A stretch of DNA of 64,000 nt from Paenibacillus cookii (GTDB taxonomy: Bacteria; Bacillota; Bacilli; Paenibacillales; Paenibacillaceae). The notes under the pieces are model-generated. The model was not told where the DNA came from. It ran no database searches and saw only the letters and a program-made list of their open reading frames with translations. The first letter of the stretch is position 1, and every line of letters starts with the position of its first letter. Location: assembly GCF_018333375.1 (NCBI RefSeq), contig NZ_BORW01000019.1:1-64000 (forward strand). The letters are read 5' to 3'. The position numbers and the translations under genes were made by a program. Below, piece after piece: positions 25,041 to 35,844 of this stretch.

Positions 25041-25928
25041 ATGCATAAACCTACGATCAGCAGAAGGATTTTCGTCATATTCAATACGGTGCTGCTAACG
25101 GCGATCACGCTTCTCGGCATTATTCCGTTTATTCACCTCCTCTCGGTGTCCCTCAGCTCCAATACGGCGGCCATGGCGGGCGAAGTCAAGCTTTGGCCGG
25201 TCGGCTTCAACTTCGATGCTTACCGTTACCTCGGGGAAAAAGTCGAGTTTTTCCGTTCGCTGGGCGTATCCGTCGAGCGGGTGGTGCTGGGGACGGCCGT
25301 CAACATGTTTTTATGCTTCGTGACGGCGTACCCGCTGTCGAAATCGGTGGACCAGTTCAAATTCCGGACGGTATACGTGTGGTTTTTCGCGATCACGATG
25401 TTTTTTGGCGGCGGGCTGATCCCGACGTATATCATCGTCAAAAATACGGGATTGATCGACTCCATCTGGGCCTTGATTTTGCCGGGAGCGCTTAACGTGT
25501 GGAACATGGTGCTGATGCTGAACTTCTTCCGCACCATTCCGCGCGAGCTGGACGAAGCCGCGACGATCGACGGCGCGGGGCACTGGAGAATTTTGTGGCG
25601 GATTTATTTGCCGGTGTCCTTGCCGTCCATCGCGACCATCGGGTTGTTCACGATCGTGGGGCATTGGAATTCTTGGTTTGACGGCATTTTGTACTTGAAC
25701 TCGCCGGAGAAATATCCGCTGCAAACCTATTTGTCCACGCTCATCATGTCGATCAATTCCCAGATGACTTCGGTATCGATCGAGCAGATCAAAGCGATGG
25801 AGAACCTGAGCGAAAAAACGCTGCAGACGGCGCAAATTTTCATGGGGGCGCTGCCGATCATGGTCGTATATCCGTTTTTGCAGAAATATTTTGTTAAAGG
25901 CATGACCGTCGGAAGCGTCAAAGAATAA
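25041..25928 (+). CDS. Carbohydrate ABC importer permease, YtcP type (second importer)
   Basis: This is the 295-residue second permease, with six membrane segments and the EAA loop EAATIDGAGHWRILWRIYLP. The C-terminal QKYFVKGMTVGSVKE is the standard ending of YtcP-type proteins. It lies 15 bases after the first permease with GGGAGG upstream. The oxidoreductase gene follows with a 30-base gap, so all belong to one catabolic operon. Confidence 0.88.
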   Translation: MHKPTISRRIFVIFNTVLLTAITLLGIIPFIHLLSVSLSSNTAAMAGEVKLWPVGFNFDAYRYLGEKVEFFRSLGVSVERVVLGTAVNMFLCFVTAYPLSKSVDQFKFRTVYVWFFAITMFFGGGLIPTYIIVKNTGLIDSIWALILPGALNVWNMVLMLNFFRTIPRELDEAATIDGAGHWRILWRIYLPVSLPSIATIGLFTIVGHWNSWFDGILYLNSPEKYPLQTYLSTLIMSINSQMTSVSIEQIKAMENLSEKTLQTAQIFMGALPIMVVYPFLQKYFVKGMTVGSVKE

Positions 25929-25958
25929 GCGAATATGGCTAAGGAGCGGAGTTATCGG

Positions 25959-27236
25959 ATGAAAAAGGTTAGAGTTGCATTAATCGGGGCGGGCCTTCGC
26001 GGCATCAACTACATGGACTATGCGCTGCAGCATCCTGCCGAGCTGGAGGTCGTTGCGGTCGCGGAGCCCGTCCGTCAGCGGAGGGAAAACTTCAAAAAAA
26101 GGCATGGTCTGGCAGAGGAGATGTGCTTCGAGCATTGGGACGATTTGCTCGCGAAACCGAAGCTCGCGGATGCGGTGCTGATCTGCACCCAGGACAAACA
26201 GCATTTCGAGCCGACGATGAAGGCGCTGCAGGCGGGATACCACGTGTTATTGGAAAAGCCGATGTCGCCTGATCCGGAAGAATGCATTCGGATGGGCGAA
26301 ATGGCTTCCAAGGCCGGACTCGTGTTTTCGATTTGCCACGTCCTGCGGTACACGCCGTTTTTCAGCACGCTCAAAGAGCTCCTCGATAAAGGCGCGATCG
26401 GCAGGTTGATGTCGATTCAGCACAATGAAAACGTGGGGTATTGGCATCAGGCGCATAGTTTCGTGCGGGGCAATTGGCGGCGGAAGGACGAGTCCAGCCC
26501 GATGATTTTGGCCAAATCCTGCCACGATCTGGACATTTTGCTGTGGCTTGCGGGTTCGGATTGCGTCAAGGTTTCTTCCTTCGGTTCGCTGAGCCATTTC
26601 ACGGCTTCGGAAGCGCCGGAGGGGGCTCCGCTGCGATGCCTGGACGGATGTCCGGTTGCGGATGAGTGCCTGTATTATGCGCCCAATATCTATTTGACGG
26701 AGGACACGAATTGGCCGACGTCGGCGATCAGCGACGATATGAGCTACGCCGCCCGCTACAAAGCGTTGGAGGAAGGGCCGTATGGCAGATGCGTGTACCA
26801 CTGCGACAACGACGTCGTCGATCATCAGGTCGTGAATTTGGAGTTTGCGAGCGGGGTGACGGCCGCTTTTACGATGAGCGCGTTCACGAGAGATATCAGC
26901 CGCACGATCAAGCTGATGGGGACGACAGGCGAAATCCGCGGAGCGATGGAGAAAAACGAAATCGAAATCATCCATTTCGGCAGCGGGAAGGTCGAACGCA
27001 TCTCCTTTGAAGACATGGGCGGCCACGTCGGACATGGCGGCGGCGATCTGCGCCTCGTGAAGAATTTTCTGAAGCTCGTGCGCACAAACGGCGCAAGCCA
27101 AGGCTTGACGTCGGCCGATGCCTCGGTTCAAAGCCATTTGATGGCATTCGCCGCGGAACGATCCCGGGTCGAAGGGACGATCATCGGTCTGCAGGAGTTT
27201 AAGGAAAGGTACCGGGCAAAAGAAGAAGCGAATTAA
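25959..27236 (+). CDS. Gfo/Idh/MocA-family oxidoreductase with Cys cluster
   Basis: This NAD(P)-dependent sugar dehydrogenase candidate has 425 residues from ATG 25959 (AAGGAG ten bases upstream); an in-frame ATG at 25935 lacks a ribosome site. The Rossmann start is VRVALIGAGLRG and the family motif is LLEKPMSPD. A cysteine-rich insertion carries RCLDGCPVADECLYY and later GRCVYHCDNDVVDH, suggesting a structural metal site not found in the shorter paralogues of this window. Its place at the end of the second importer operon implies it oxidises or epimerises the imported sugar. Confidence 0.85.
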   Translation: MKKVRVALIGAGLRGINYMDYALQHPAELEVVAVAEPVRQRRENFKKRHGLAEEMCFEHWDDLLAKPKLADAVLICTQDKQHFEPTMKALQAGYHVLLEKPMSPDPEECIRMGEMASKAGLVFSICHVLRYTPFFSTLKELLDKGAIGRLMSIQHNENVGYWHQAHSFVRGNWRRKDESSPMILAKSCHDLDILLWLAGSDCVKVSSFGSLSHFTASEAPEGAPLRCLDGCPVADECLYYAPNIYLTEDTNWPTSAISDDMSYAARYKALEEGPYGRCVYHCDNDVVDHQVVNLEFASGVTAAFTMSAFTRDISRTIKLMGTTGEIRGAMEKNEIEIIHFGSGKVERISFEDMGGHVGHGGGDLRLVKNFLKLVRTNGASQGLTSADASVQSHLMAFAAERSRVEGTIIGLQEFKERYRAKEEAN

Positions 27237-27249
27237 ATTATTAGATCGA

Positions 27250-27287
27250 AACCTGCCGAGCATGAAGCGTTCGGCAGGTTTTTTTGC
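27250..27287 (+). terminator. Terminator of the second importer operon
   Basis: A perfect 10-bp stem (27250-27259 with 27271-27280) is followed by a T-run. The remaining bases up to 27484 hold no gene that I can support. Confidence 0.85.
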
Positions 27288-27484
27288 ATTGGCTAGGAGC
27301 GTCCGTGTCAAAGGAAGAAGGAGAAGAAGGACTTTACGCCAAATGACCTTCATCCGGTTATCCGGAACTTTTTAGGAACAGATAGCAGAGGGAGATGCAG
27401 GAAACAGTCCTATTTGCTCGAAATAAATAAAACGCTTTGAAAACTGAAGCGTCCAATGATTTTTTTGAAAAAAATCGTTTGATG

Positions 27485-27512
27485 CGTCGATTTGCACGTC
27501 TTTCATTCGTTG
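27485..27512 (+). promoter_or_regulatory. Candidate ECF42-type promoter (first copy)
   Basis: CGTCGA (27485-27490), 17 bases and CGTTG (27508-27512) recur with the same spacing at 29283-29310, upstream of the second DGPF gene. As I recall, ECF42 sigma factors recognise a TGTCGA-like -35 and a CGA/CGT-type -10 and drive their own DGPF partner genes, which fits. Confidence 0.55.
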
Positions 27513-27590
27513 TCCTTATAGAGGGCCGCCCCAAGCGGATGGAATGAAACGGTAATCGGCCCGCTTATCACATACCCGGGAGGAAAAAAC

Positions 27591-28004
27591 ATGCGTTTTA
27601 TGATGATCGTCAAAGGAACAACGGATTCGGAAGCGGGCGTCAAGCCAAGCCAGGAGCTGCTCGATGCCATGCTGAGGTACAACGAGGAGCTGGCGAAAGC
27701 GGGGGTGCTTCTTGCGGCGGACGGGCTGCAGCCTAGTTCGAGCGGCATTCGGATTTCGTATCCGGAGCCGGGAGGCAAACCGAAGGTAGTGGACGGCCCG
27801 TTCACGGAAGCCAAGGAAATCATCGCCGGCTTTACGCTGATCGAAGTGAAGTCGCGGGAGGAAGCGATCGAGTGGGCGTTGCGCATGCCCGATCCGCATG
27901 GAGGCGGACAAGCAGAGATTGAACTTAGGCAAATCTTTGATCCGGAAGAATTGTCTTCGGATGAAAATAAGCAAGAAAAAATAAAGGGGCAATTTAGACT
28001 GTGA
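27591..28004 (+). CDS. DGPF/YciI-like domain protein
   Basis: This small 137-residue cytoplasmic protein has an alpha/beta ferredoxin-like (YciI/DGPF) fold. It starts RFMMIVKGTTDSEAG and carries the signature VVDGPFTEAKE around residues 66-76. The function of the family is not known; members are genetically linked to ECF42 sigma factors, as here. GGGAGG precedes the ATG. The stop overlaps the GTG of the sigma factor gene by four bases, so the two are translated together. Confidence 0.87.
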   Translation: MRFMMIVKGTTDSEAGVKPSQELLDAMLRYNEELAKAGVLLAADGLQPSSSGIRISYPEPGGKPKVVDGPFTEAKEIIAGFTLIEVKSREEAIEWALRMPDPHGGGQAEIELRQIFDPEELSSDENKQEKIKGQFRL

Positions 28005-29254
28005 GCTTTTCTGACGCGGGGCGTACGATCGACGCCATTTGGCGGATCGAATCACCCAAACTAATCGCCGGTTTAACGCGTATGGTACGCGATGTAGGGT
28101 TGGCGGAAGATTTGGCCCAGGATGCGCTCGTGATCGCGCTTGAGCGGTGGCCGGAAACGGGCATCCCCGACAATCCGGGAGCGTGGCTCATGACGACGGC
28201 CAAACGGCGCGCGATCGACCTGCTGCGAAGAAACAAGCTTCGAGACCAAAAATACGAAGAGTTAACCCGCAGCGCCGAATGGTATACGGAAGAGGACATG
28301 GATCGTCAGCTGGACGGGGAGATCGGTGACGATCTCCTGCGCCTCATCTTCATGACATGCCATCCGGTATTGTCCCAGGATGCACGGGTGGCGCTTACGC
28401 TCCGGCTGTTGTGCGGCCTGACGACGGACGAAATCGCCCGCGCCTTTCTGGTTGCCGAAGCAACGATCGCGCAGCGGATCGTTCGGGCGAAACGGACCCT
28501 CAGCGCCAAAAAGGTCCCGTTCGAGGTACCCGTCGGCGCAGAGCTGAAGGAGCGCCTCGGCACGGTGCTTGAGGTCATGTATTTAATGTTTAACGAAGGT
28601 TATTCGGCAACCGCGGGCGAACATTGGGTCCGTCCCCTTCTTTGCCAGGAAGCATTAAGGCTCGGCCGCGTCCTGGCGGAGATTGCGCCGGATGAACCCG
28701 AAGTGCACGGGCTCGCGGCGCTGATGGAAATTCAGGCCTCCCGGCTGAAAACGCGGGTGGGAGCGGACGGGGAGCCGATCCTGCTCATGGATCAAAACCG
28801 GGCCCAATGGGATCGACTGCTGATCCGCCGCGGACTGGCCGCCCTCAATCGCTGCCGGCAGCTGGGAAAGCCGCTCGGCCCTTATGCGCTTCAGGCGGCC
28901 ATTGCGGCTTGCCACGCACAGGCCGTGACGCCTGCGGACACGGATTGGGTCCGAATTTCCGCATTGTATGAAGCTTTGTCGCGTGTTCTGCCCTCGCCCA
29001 TCGTGGAATTGAACCGGGCGGTGGCGGTCGCGATGGCCTTTGGGCCGCTATACGGGCTTCAGATCGTCGATGCGATCACGGAAGAGGAGGCCCTTTCGGA
29101 ATATCATCTTTTACCCAGCGTTCGCGGCGATCTGTTGTTCAAATTGGACCGCTTTGAGGAAGCGCGGCTAGAATTTGAGCGGGCTGCAGCTTTGGCGAAG
29201 AACAGCCGCGAGCGGGATCTTTTGCTCGCCCGGGCATCCGAATGCATCCATTGA
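28001..29254 (+). CDS. ECF RNA polymerase sigma factor, ECF42-like
   Basis: This 417-residue sigma factor is much longer than ordinary ECF factors. Region 2 (LAEDLAQDALVIALERW and MTTAKRRAIDLLRRNK) and region 4 (LCGLTTDEIARAFLVAEATI) occupy about the first 175 residues. The remaining 240 or so residues are helical, TPR-like repeats, the extension typical of the ECF42 group, which lacks a dedicated anti-sigma factor. The start is GTG 28001, overlapping the DGPF gene. The matching promoter motifs before both DGPF genes suggest that it transcribes its own operon and the next one. Confidence 0.87.
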   Translation: MSFSDAGRTIDAIWRIESPKLIAGLTRMVRDVGLAEDLAQDALVIALERWPETGIPDNPGAWLMTTAKRRAIDLLRRNKLRDQKYEELTRSAEWYTEEDMDRQLDGEIGDDLLRLIFMTCHPVLSQDARVALTLRLLCGLTTDEIARAFLVAEATIAQRIVRAKRTLSAKKVPFEVPVGAELKERLGTVLEVMYLMFNEGYSATAGEHWVRPLLCQEALRLGRVLAEIAPDEPEVHGLAALMEIQASRLKTRVGADGEPILLMDQNRAQWDRLLIRRGLAALNRCRQLGKPLGPYALQAAIAACHAQAVTPADTDWVRISALYEALSRVLPSPIVELNRAVAVAMAFGPLYGLQIVDAITEEEALSEYHLLPSVRGDLLFKLDRFEEARLEFERAAALAKNSRERDLLLARASECIH

Positions 29255-29282
29255 AAATCTTTTTTTAATTTTTCGATCCGTC

Positions 29283-29310
29283 CGTCGATTAGCCGCTTTC
29301 TCGTTCGTCG
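29283..29310 (+). promoter_or_regulatory. Candidate ECF42-type promoter (second copy)
   Basis: CGTCGA (29283-29288), 17 bases and CGTCG (29306-29310) match the motif pair before the first DGPF gene, including several spacer bases. A start about eight bases downstream would leave a 60-base leader before the ATG. Confidence 0.55.
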
Positions 29311-29377
29311 CTTAAGTAAAGGCAGAGACAAAGGCAGGAAGTCGCCAAATCCAACCTCTGCTTGAAGGAGCGAACCG

Positions 29378-29794
29378 ATGAGATATGTATTGATATTCAA
29401 ATCGACGGCATTTTCGGAAGCGGGCGTGAAATGCGATCCGCATTTTGCGGCCCGGCGGGAAGCATATGCCAAATCCTTGGCCAATGCAGGCATGCTGCTT
29501 GCCGACGAGTCGCTGCTTCCAAGCTCCGGCGGGTTTCGGATCACGTTATCGCCGGACGGCGAAGCAACAAGCACAGCTGCGGGTCCGTTTTCCGCGGAGA
29601 GCGGGCTGATGGAAAGCTTCATCATGCTCGAAGCTCATTCCATCGAGGAGGCCTTGGAGTGGGCGAAAAAGGCTCCCGTTCCAAAAGGCCGGGGCGAAGC
29701 GGAGATTGAGCTGCGTCAGCTGTCGGATCAGGAAGAAACCTATCATGATCCTAACATCATGGCGATGGAAACAAACTTGAGGGAGCACATTTAA
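29378..29794 (+). CDS. DGPF/YciI-like domain protein (second copy)
   Basis: This 138-residue paralogue of the protein at 27591 opens RYVLIFKSTAFSEAGV. Its signature is degenerate, reading AAGPFSAESG where DGPF is expected. The rest of the fold is conserved through the C-terminal GRGEAEIELRQL segment. AAGGAG precedes the ATG. It has its own ECF42-like promoter. Function unknown. Confidence 0.83.
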   Translation: MRYVLIFKSTAFSEAGVKCDPHFAARREAYAKSLANAGMLLADESLLPSSGGFRITLSPDGEATSTAAGPFSAESGLMESFIMLEAHSIEEALEWAKKAPVPKGRGEAEIELRQLSDQEETYHDPNIMAMETNLREHI

Positions 29795-29881
29795 AATCCC
29801 CGGGCTTATGTAACCATCCTAATTCAGTGCACGAACAGGGTCCGAACGGACTTACATTCCCGAAGCAAAGGAGAAGATGAT

Positions 29882-30223
29882 ATGAGCCAGGAAGTATCGG
29901 ATTTTATTGATGCCATCAAGGAACCGTGGCAAAAGGAATTGGCAGCCGGGCTGCGCGAGGTTGTTCGTCAGGCCATTCCGGACGTGCAGGAGCGGATCCA
30001 ATACAAAAAGCCCCATTTTTTGAAAAACGGGAAATATGCGGCGGTCATTTCGACTTCGAAGGATGCCGTCAGTTTTACGATTTTTAATGCGACTGAACTT
30101 GACCTTCCGGAAGGCGTTTTTGACGGTCCGCCGGAACGGAAAACGATGAAGCTCCGCCAAGGCCAAGGCTTTGATCCGGAACAGCTGCAAGCCTGGGTAG
30201 GCCAAGCTTCCTCGGCTTTGTAA
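29882..30223 (+). CDS. DUF1801 domain protein
   Basis: This 113-residue cytoplasmic protein of the DUF1801 (YdhG-like) family starts SQEVSDFIDAIKEPWQKE, followed by the pattern QERIQYKKPHFLKNGKY. Its structure class is a small alpha/beta protein of unknown function. AAGGAGAAGATG gives a good ribosome site. It may belong to the ECF42 transcript because no terminator lies between it and the second DGPF gene, but an 87-base gap leaves this open. Confidence 0.75.
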   Translation: MSQEVSDFIDAIKEPWQKELAAGLREVVRQAIPDVQERIQYKKPHFLKNGKYAAVISTSKDAVSFTIFNATELDLPEGVFDGPPERKTMKLRQGQGFDPEQLQAWVGQASSAL

Positions 30224-30330
30224 AGCGCTACTCGGCAGGCTGTCCCGACATATGACACATAGATGACATGAACGACGCATCGCAGATGGACTGCGGTGCT
30301 TTTCATTTGGGAGCAACGAAAAACAAGGGC

Positions 30331-30359
30331 TTGACATTTATTTTGGTCTATGATTTGAT
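30331..30359 (+). promoter_or_regulatory. Promoter of the thrS T-box transcript
   Basis: A perfect TTGACA (30331-30336) and TTTGAT (30354-30359) are 17 bp apart, just upstream of the T-box leader. The -10 is imperfect, and a TATGAT also overlaps the spacer. Confidence 0.55.
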
Positions 30360-30374
30360 TATAGCCATAATTCA

Positions 30375-30676
30375 ACATTTGGCTTTGATCAAAGACATGA
30401 CTTCCTGCACGAGCTGCCCAGAGAGAGAGGTTCCGGCTGAAAGCTTCTCCTGAAAACGGCATGAAGTTACCCCTTTGTAGCTGTGGCGTTGAACCCGCTT
30501 TTGCATCACGGAGCGGCAGTAAGCGGCACCGCCTGATCCCCGTTAACGGATTCCAATGAGAACCTGCAATTTCAACTTTGGCCTGCGGCCGAGGCTGGTT
30601 GACGGCAGGTTGAATTAGGGTGGAACCACGAGATGAACGCACTCGTCCCTTGAGGATGAGATGCGTTTTTTTGCGT
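30375..30676 (+). ncRNA. T-box leader (threonine) of thrS
   Basis: The leader has the Stem I AG-rich bulge (CCCAGAGAG at about 30418-30426), a candidate ACC threonine specifier at 30469-30471, the T-box sequence AGGGTGGAACCACG at 30617-30630 and a terminator. The terminator pairs AACGCA-CTCGTCC with GGATGAG-A-TGCGTT and runs into seven T. Uncharged tRNA-Thr should favour the antiterminator and raise thrS expression. The specifier call is less certain than the T-box itself. Confidence 0.88.
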
Positions 30677-30738
30677 TCATAAATGGAGTTTTGAAGTCAC
30701 CAAACGTAAACCAATTCAAAGGAATGGAGGTCAGAACA

Positions 30739-32652
30739 ATGGAGATTCAAGTAACGCTGCCAGACGGTTCGATAAGGAGGTATCCGCAAGGCACCACGGT
30801 GGAACAAATCGCCGGATCGATCAGCATCGGGCTAAAGAAAAACGCGATCGCAGGCAAAATCGACGGCAAGCCCGTCGACCTGAGCCATGCGCTCGAAGCG
30901 GACGGACGGGTGGAAATCGTCACCCTGGACAGTCGGGACGGGCTTGAGATCTACCGTCACAGCACGGCGCATCTGATGGCGCAGGCGATCAAACGGCTGT
31001 ATGGCGAAAAGGCGGTCAAACTCGGCATCGGTCCGGTCATCGAAGACGGATTCTACTACGACATCGATATCGAGAAGCCTTTAACGCCGGATGACCTGGC
31101 CGCGATCGAAAAGGAAATGGAGAACATTGCCCGGGAAAATCTGCCGATCGTCCGCCGGGAGGTTAGCCGCGAGGAAGCCGTCGGAATCTTTGAAAAACTC
31201 GAAGATCCGCTGAAGCTGGAGCTGATCCGCGATCTGCCGGAAGATGCGGTCATTTCGATTTACGACCAAGGAGAATTTTTCGACTTATGCCGCGGGCCTC
31301 ATCTGCCATCCACGGGCCGAATCAAGGCATTCAAGCTGCTGAACGTATCGGGCGCCTACTGGCGCGGAAATTCCGACAACAAGATGCTGCAGCGCATATA
31401 CGGAACGGCATTTCCGAAGCAATCACAGCTGGAAGAGCATCTTCATTTTCTTGAGGAGGCCAAAAAACGCGATCACCGCAAGCTGGGCAAGCAGCTGGAG
31501 CTGTTCATGTTTTCGGAGGAAGCGCCGGGCATGCCGTTTTTCCTGCCGAAAGGGATGACGATCCGCACGGAGCTTGAAAACTTCGCAAGGGAAATGCAGG
31601 GGAAAAGGGGCTACGACGAAGTCCGGACGCCGCTTATGATGAACCAGCGGGTGTGGGAACAATCGGGACACTGGGATCATTACAAAGACAACATGTACTT
31701 CACGAACGTCGACGACACGAAATATGCGCTGAAGCCGATGAACTGCCCGGGACATATGCTGATTTTCAAAAACAAGCTCCGTTCCTACCGCGATCTGCCG
31801 CTGCGCATTTCGGAGTTCGGCCAGGTGCACCGGCATGAATTCTCGGGAGCGCTCAACGGCATGCTGCGGGTACGGACGTTTTGCCAGGACGACGCGCATC
31901 TGTTCGTGCTCCCGAGCCAGATCGAAGAAGAAATCGGCAGCATCATCGAACTGATCGACAACATGTATCAAGTGTTCGGCTTTGAATACAAAATCGAGCT
32001 GTCGACGCGTCCGGAAGACTCGATGGGTTCGGATGAGCTCTGGGAAGAAGCGGAGCGGGCGCTGCAAAACGTGTTGGACCGCCGCGGCATCGATTACCGC
32101 ATCAATGAGGGGGACGGCGCGTTTTACGGGCCGAAAATCGATTTTCACATTTTGGACGCGCTCAAGCGGAGCTGGCAGTGCGGCACGATTCAGCTGGATT
32201 TCCAAATGCCCCGAAAATACGATCTCGCTTACATCGGCGAAGACGGCGAGAAACATTGCCCGGTCGTCATTCACCGTGCGGTGTACGGCTCGATCGACCG
32301 GTTCATGGGCATGCTGACGGAGCATTATGCCGGAGCCTTCCCGTTGTGGTTGTCCCCCGTTCACGCGAAGCTGCTGCCCGTGTCGGAGAACTACGCCGAT
32401 TACGCTTTTGCGGTCAAAAAATCGCTTGAAGAGGCCGGTATTCGGGTCGAAATCGATATCCGGAACGAAAAGTTGGGGTACAAAATCCGGGAAGCCGAAA
32501 TGATGAAGGTCCCTTACATGCTCGTTCTCGGCGAAAACGAAAAAAATTCCGGCGGTGTGTCCGTGCGGAAAAGGGAAGCAGGCGACCTGGGAGCAAAAAG
32601 CATCCCGGAGATCATCTCTATTATTAATGAAGAAATCGCTGCAAAAAAATAA
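30739..32652 (+). CDS. thrS: Threonyl-tRNA synthetase
   Basis: This cytoplasmic class II synthetase charges tRNA-Thr. The start is ATG 30739 (637 residues) behind GGAGG; an upstream in-frame codon would lie inside the T-box terminator. In order it shows a TGS domain (1-61, VTLPDGSIRRYPQG), the editing domain with HSTAHLMAQA near 75 and the later DLCRGPHLPS, the catalytic core with the zinc-binding MNCPGHM and the motif 2 region RVRTFCQDDAHLF, and a C-terminal anticodon-binding domain (about 540-637). Its length is close to the usual 640 or so. Regulation by the T-box upstream is well supported. Confidence 0.97.
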   Translation: MEIQVTLPDGSIRRYPQGTTVEQIAGSISIGLKKNAIAGKIDGKPVDLSHALEADGRVEIVTLDSRDGLEIYRHSTAHLMAQAIKRLYGEKAVKLGIGPVIEDGFYYDIDIEKPLTPDDLAAIEKEMENIARENLPIVRREVSREEAVGIFEKLEDPLKLELIRDLPEDAVISIYDQGEFFDLCRGPHLPSTGRIKAFKLLNVSGAYWRGNSDNKMLQRIYGTAFPKQSQLEEHLHFLEEAKKRDHRKLGKQLELFMFSEEAPGMPFFLPKGMTIRTELENFAREMQGKRGYDEVRTPLMMNQRVWEQSGHWDHYKDNMYFTNVDDTKYALKPMNCPGHMLIFKNKLRSYRDLPLRISEFGQVHRHEFSGALNGMLRVRTFCQDDAHLFVLPSQIEEEIGSIIELIDNMYQVFGFEYKIELSTRPEDSMGSDELWEEAERALQNVLDRRGIDYRINEGDGAFYGPKIDFHILDALKRSWQCGTIQLDFQMPRKYDLAYIGEDGEKHCPVVIHRAVYGSIDRFMGMLTEHYAGAFPLWLSPVHAKLLPVSENYADYAFAVKKSLEEAGIRVEIDIRNEKLGYKIREAEMMKVPYMLVLGENEKNSGGVSVRKREAGDLGAKSIPEIISIINEEIAAKK

Positions 32653-32661
32653 GGATTTCAC

Positions 32662-32695
32662 CGCTCCTTCACGTCATGTGGGGGAGCGTTTTTTT
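32662..32695 (+). terminator. Terminator of thrS
   Basis: CGCTCC..CAC pairs with GTG..GGAGCG around a five-base loop and is followed by seven T. Confidence 0.8.
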
Positions 32696-32720
32696 GGTTG
32701 TGCCGGGAAAAAGGGGAGTC

Positions 32721-32748
32721 ACCCTTTCCGGGCAAACGGCATAGGGTG
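32721..32748 (+). promoter_or_regulatory. Candidate sigma-K promoter of the collagen-like gene
   Basis: AC at 32721-32722 and CATA at 32740-32743 are separated by 17 bases and followed by a T at the expected position. This fits the sigma-K pattern (AC, 16-17 bases, CATANNNTA) apart from the last base. Mother-cell expression would suit an exosporium protein. This is a short motif and could be chance. Confidence 0.3.
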
Positions 32749-32832
32749 GAGTAACGTTTGGTTATAAACGCCTCGAAATACCCTGCATGGAACGTACAAG
32801 CTATTGGAGCATCGATCGTAAAGGGGGGATGA

Positions 32833-35235
<2,403 letters not shown>

Positions 35236-35264
35236 CCCTCCCTGAGGGAATCAGGCAAAAAGAA

Positions 35265-35302
35265 AAAAATCCTTATTGCCAAAAGCAATAGGGATTTTTT
35301 GC
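35265..35302. terminator. Terminator after the collagen-like gene
   Basis: A 15-bp near-perfect stem (35265-35279 with 35285-35299) has a loop rich in A and T-rich flanks on both strands. Confidence 0.85.
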
Positions 35303-35354
35303 GCTTTTTCGTAAAACAATAAGCTAAAATCCCAAACTTGGAGGAATGGACAAG

Positions 35355-35819
35355 ATGAAAAAAATCTTTGGGTTCATGGCTGCTGCATTTTTGCTGCTCG
35401 TCCCGTCGGGCACCGTCTTGGGGGCTGAAGCGCCAGATTGCCAAGTATTCGACAAAGTTTTTAACACGGAATTGAAGCATGAAAACGGCTTGTGCAAATT
35501 GGGGATTCACCGCAAAAGTATCAAGGTTTCAAACTTGGGAGTGCCGTTATCTCCGGAAGAAATCGAACTTTCATTCGGCGCGAATTTTGAAAAGGTAGGC
35601 GATAAAACGGCGGTGATCGGGGAGTTTGCGCTTCTCGGCAACGAGGTGAATCCCGTCATCGATGCGCTTCGCAAAGGGAACATCAACATATCCGCCCTAC
35701 ATAACCACCTCATCGGCGAAGAGCCGCGTATCCTGTTTCTGCACTTCCAAGCGCTGGGGGATGCCGAATCGCTGGCCAGGACGGTGAAAGAAGCGATTAA
35801 CGCGGCTGCCGGACACTAA
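35355..35819 (+). CDS. Secreted DUF1259 (LppY/LpqO-like) protein
   Basis: This 154-residue protein begins at ATG 35355 (GGAGG ten bases upstream; the ATG at 35346 is too close). A signal peptide of about 24 residues (MKKIFGFMAAAFLLLV, cleavage after VLGA) directs export. The mature part has the DUF1259 features LGIHRKSIKV and ALHNHLIGEEPRILFLHF, with the conserved HNH motif. Family proteins are often two-domain; here only one domain is present. Function unknown. The decarboxylase gene follows after 25 bases, so the two may form an operon. Confidence 0.8.
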   Translation: MKKIFGFMAAAFLLLVPSGTVLGAEAPDCQVFDKVFNTELKHENGLCKLGIHRKSIKVSNLGVPLSPEEIELSFGANFEKVGDKTAVIGEFALLGNEVNPVIDALRKGNINISALHNHLIGEEPRILFLHFQALGDAESLARTVKEAINAAAGH

Positions 35820-35844
35820 AAAAGGAAGGAGCCTAAAATCGCCG

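Noticed and set aside
27421..27480. Perfect A/T hairpin near 27458-27476 as a terminator
   Set aside because: The stem is only G-C at its base and otherwise T:A runs; the transcript from the previous operon is already ended at 27250-27287.
30661..30738. Upstream start for thrS
   Set aside because: The frame lies in the T-box terminator; GGAGG supports ATG 30739.
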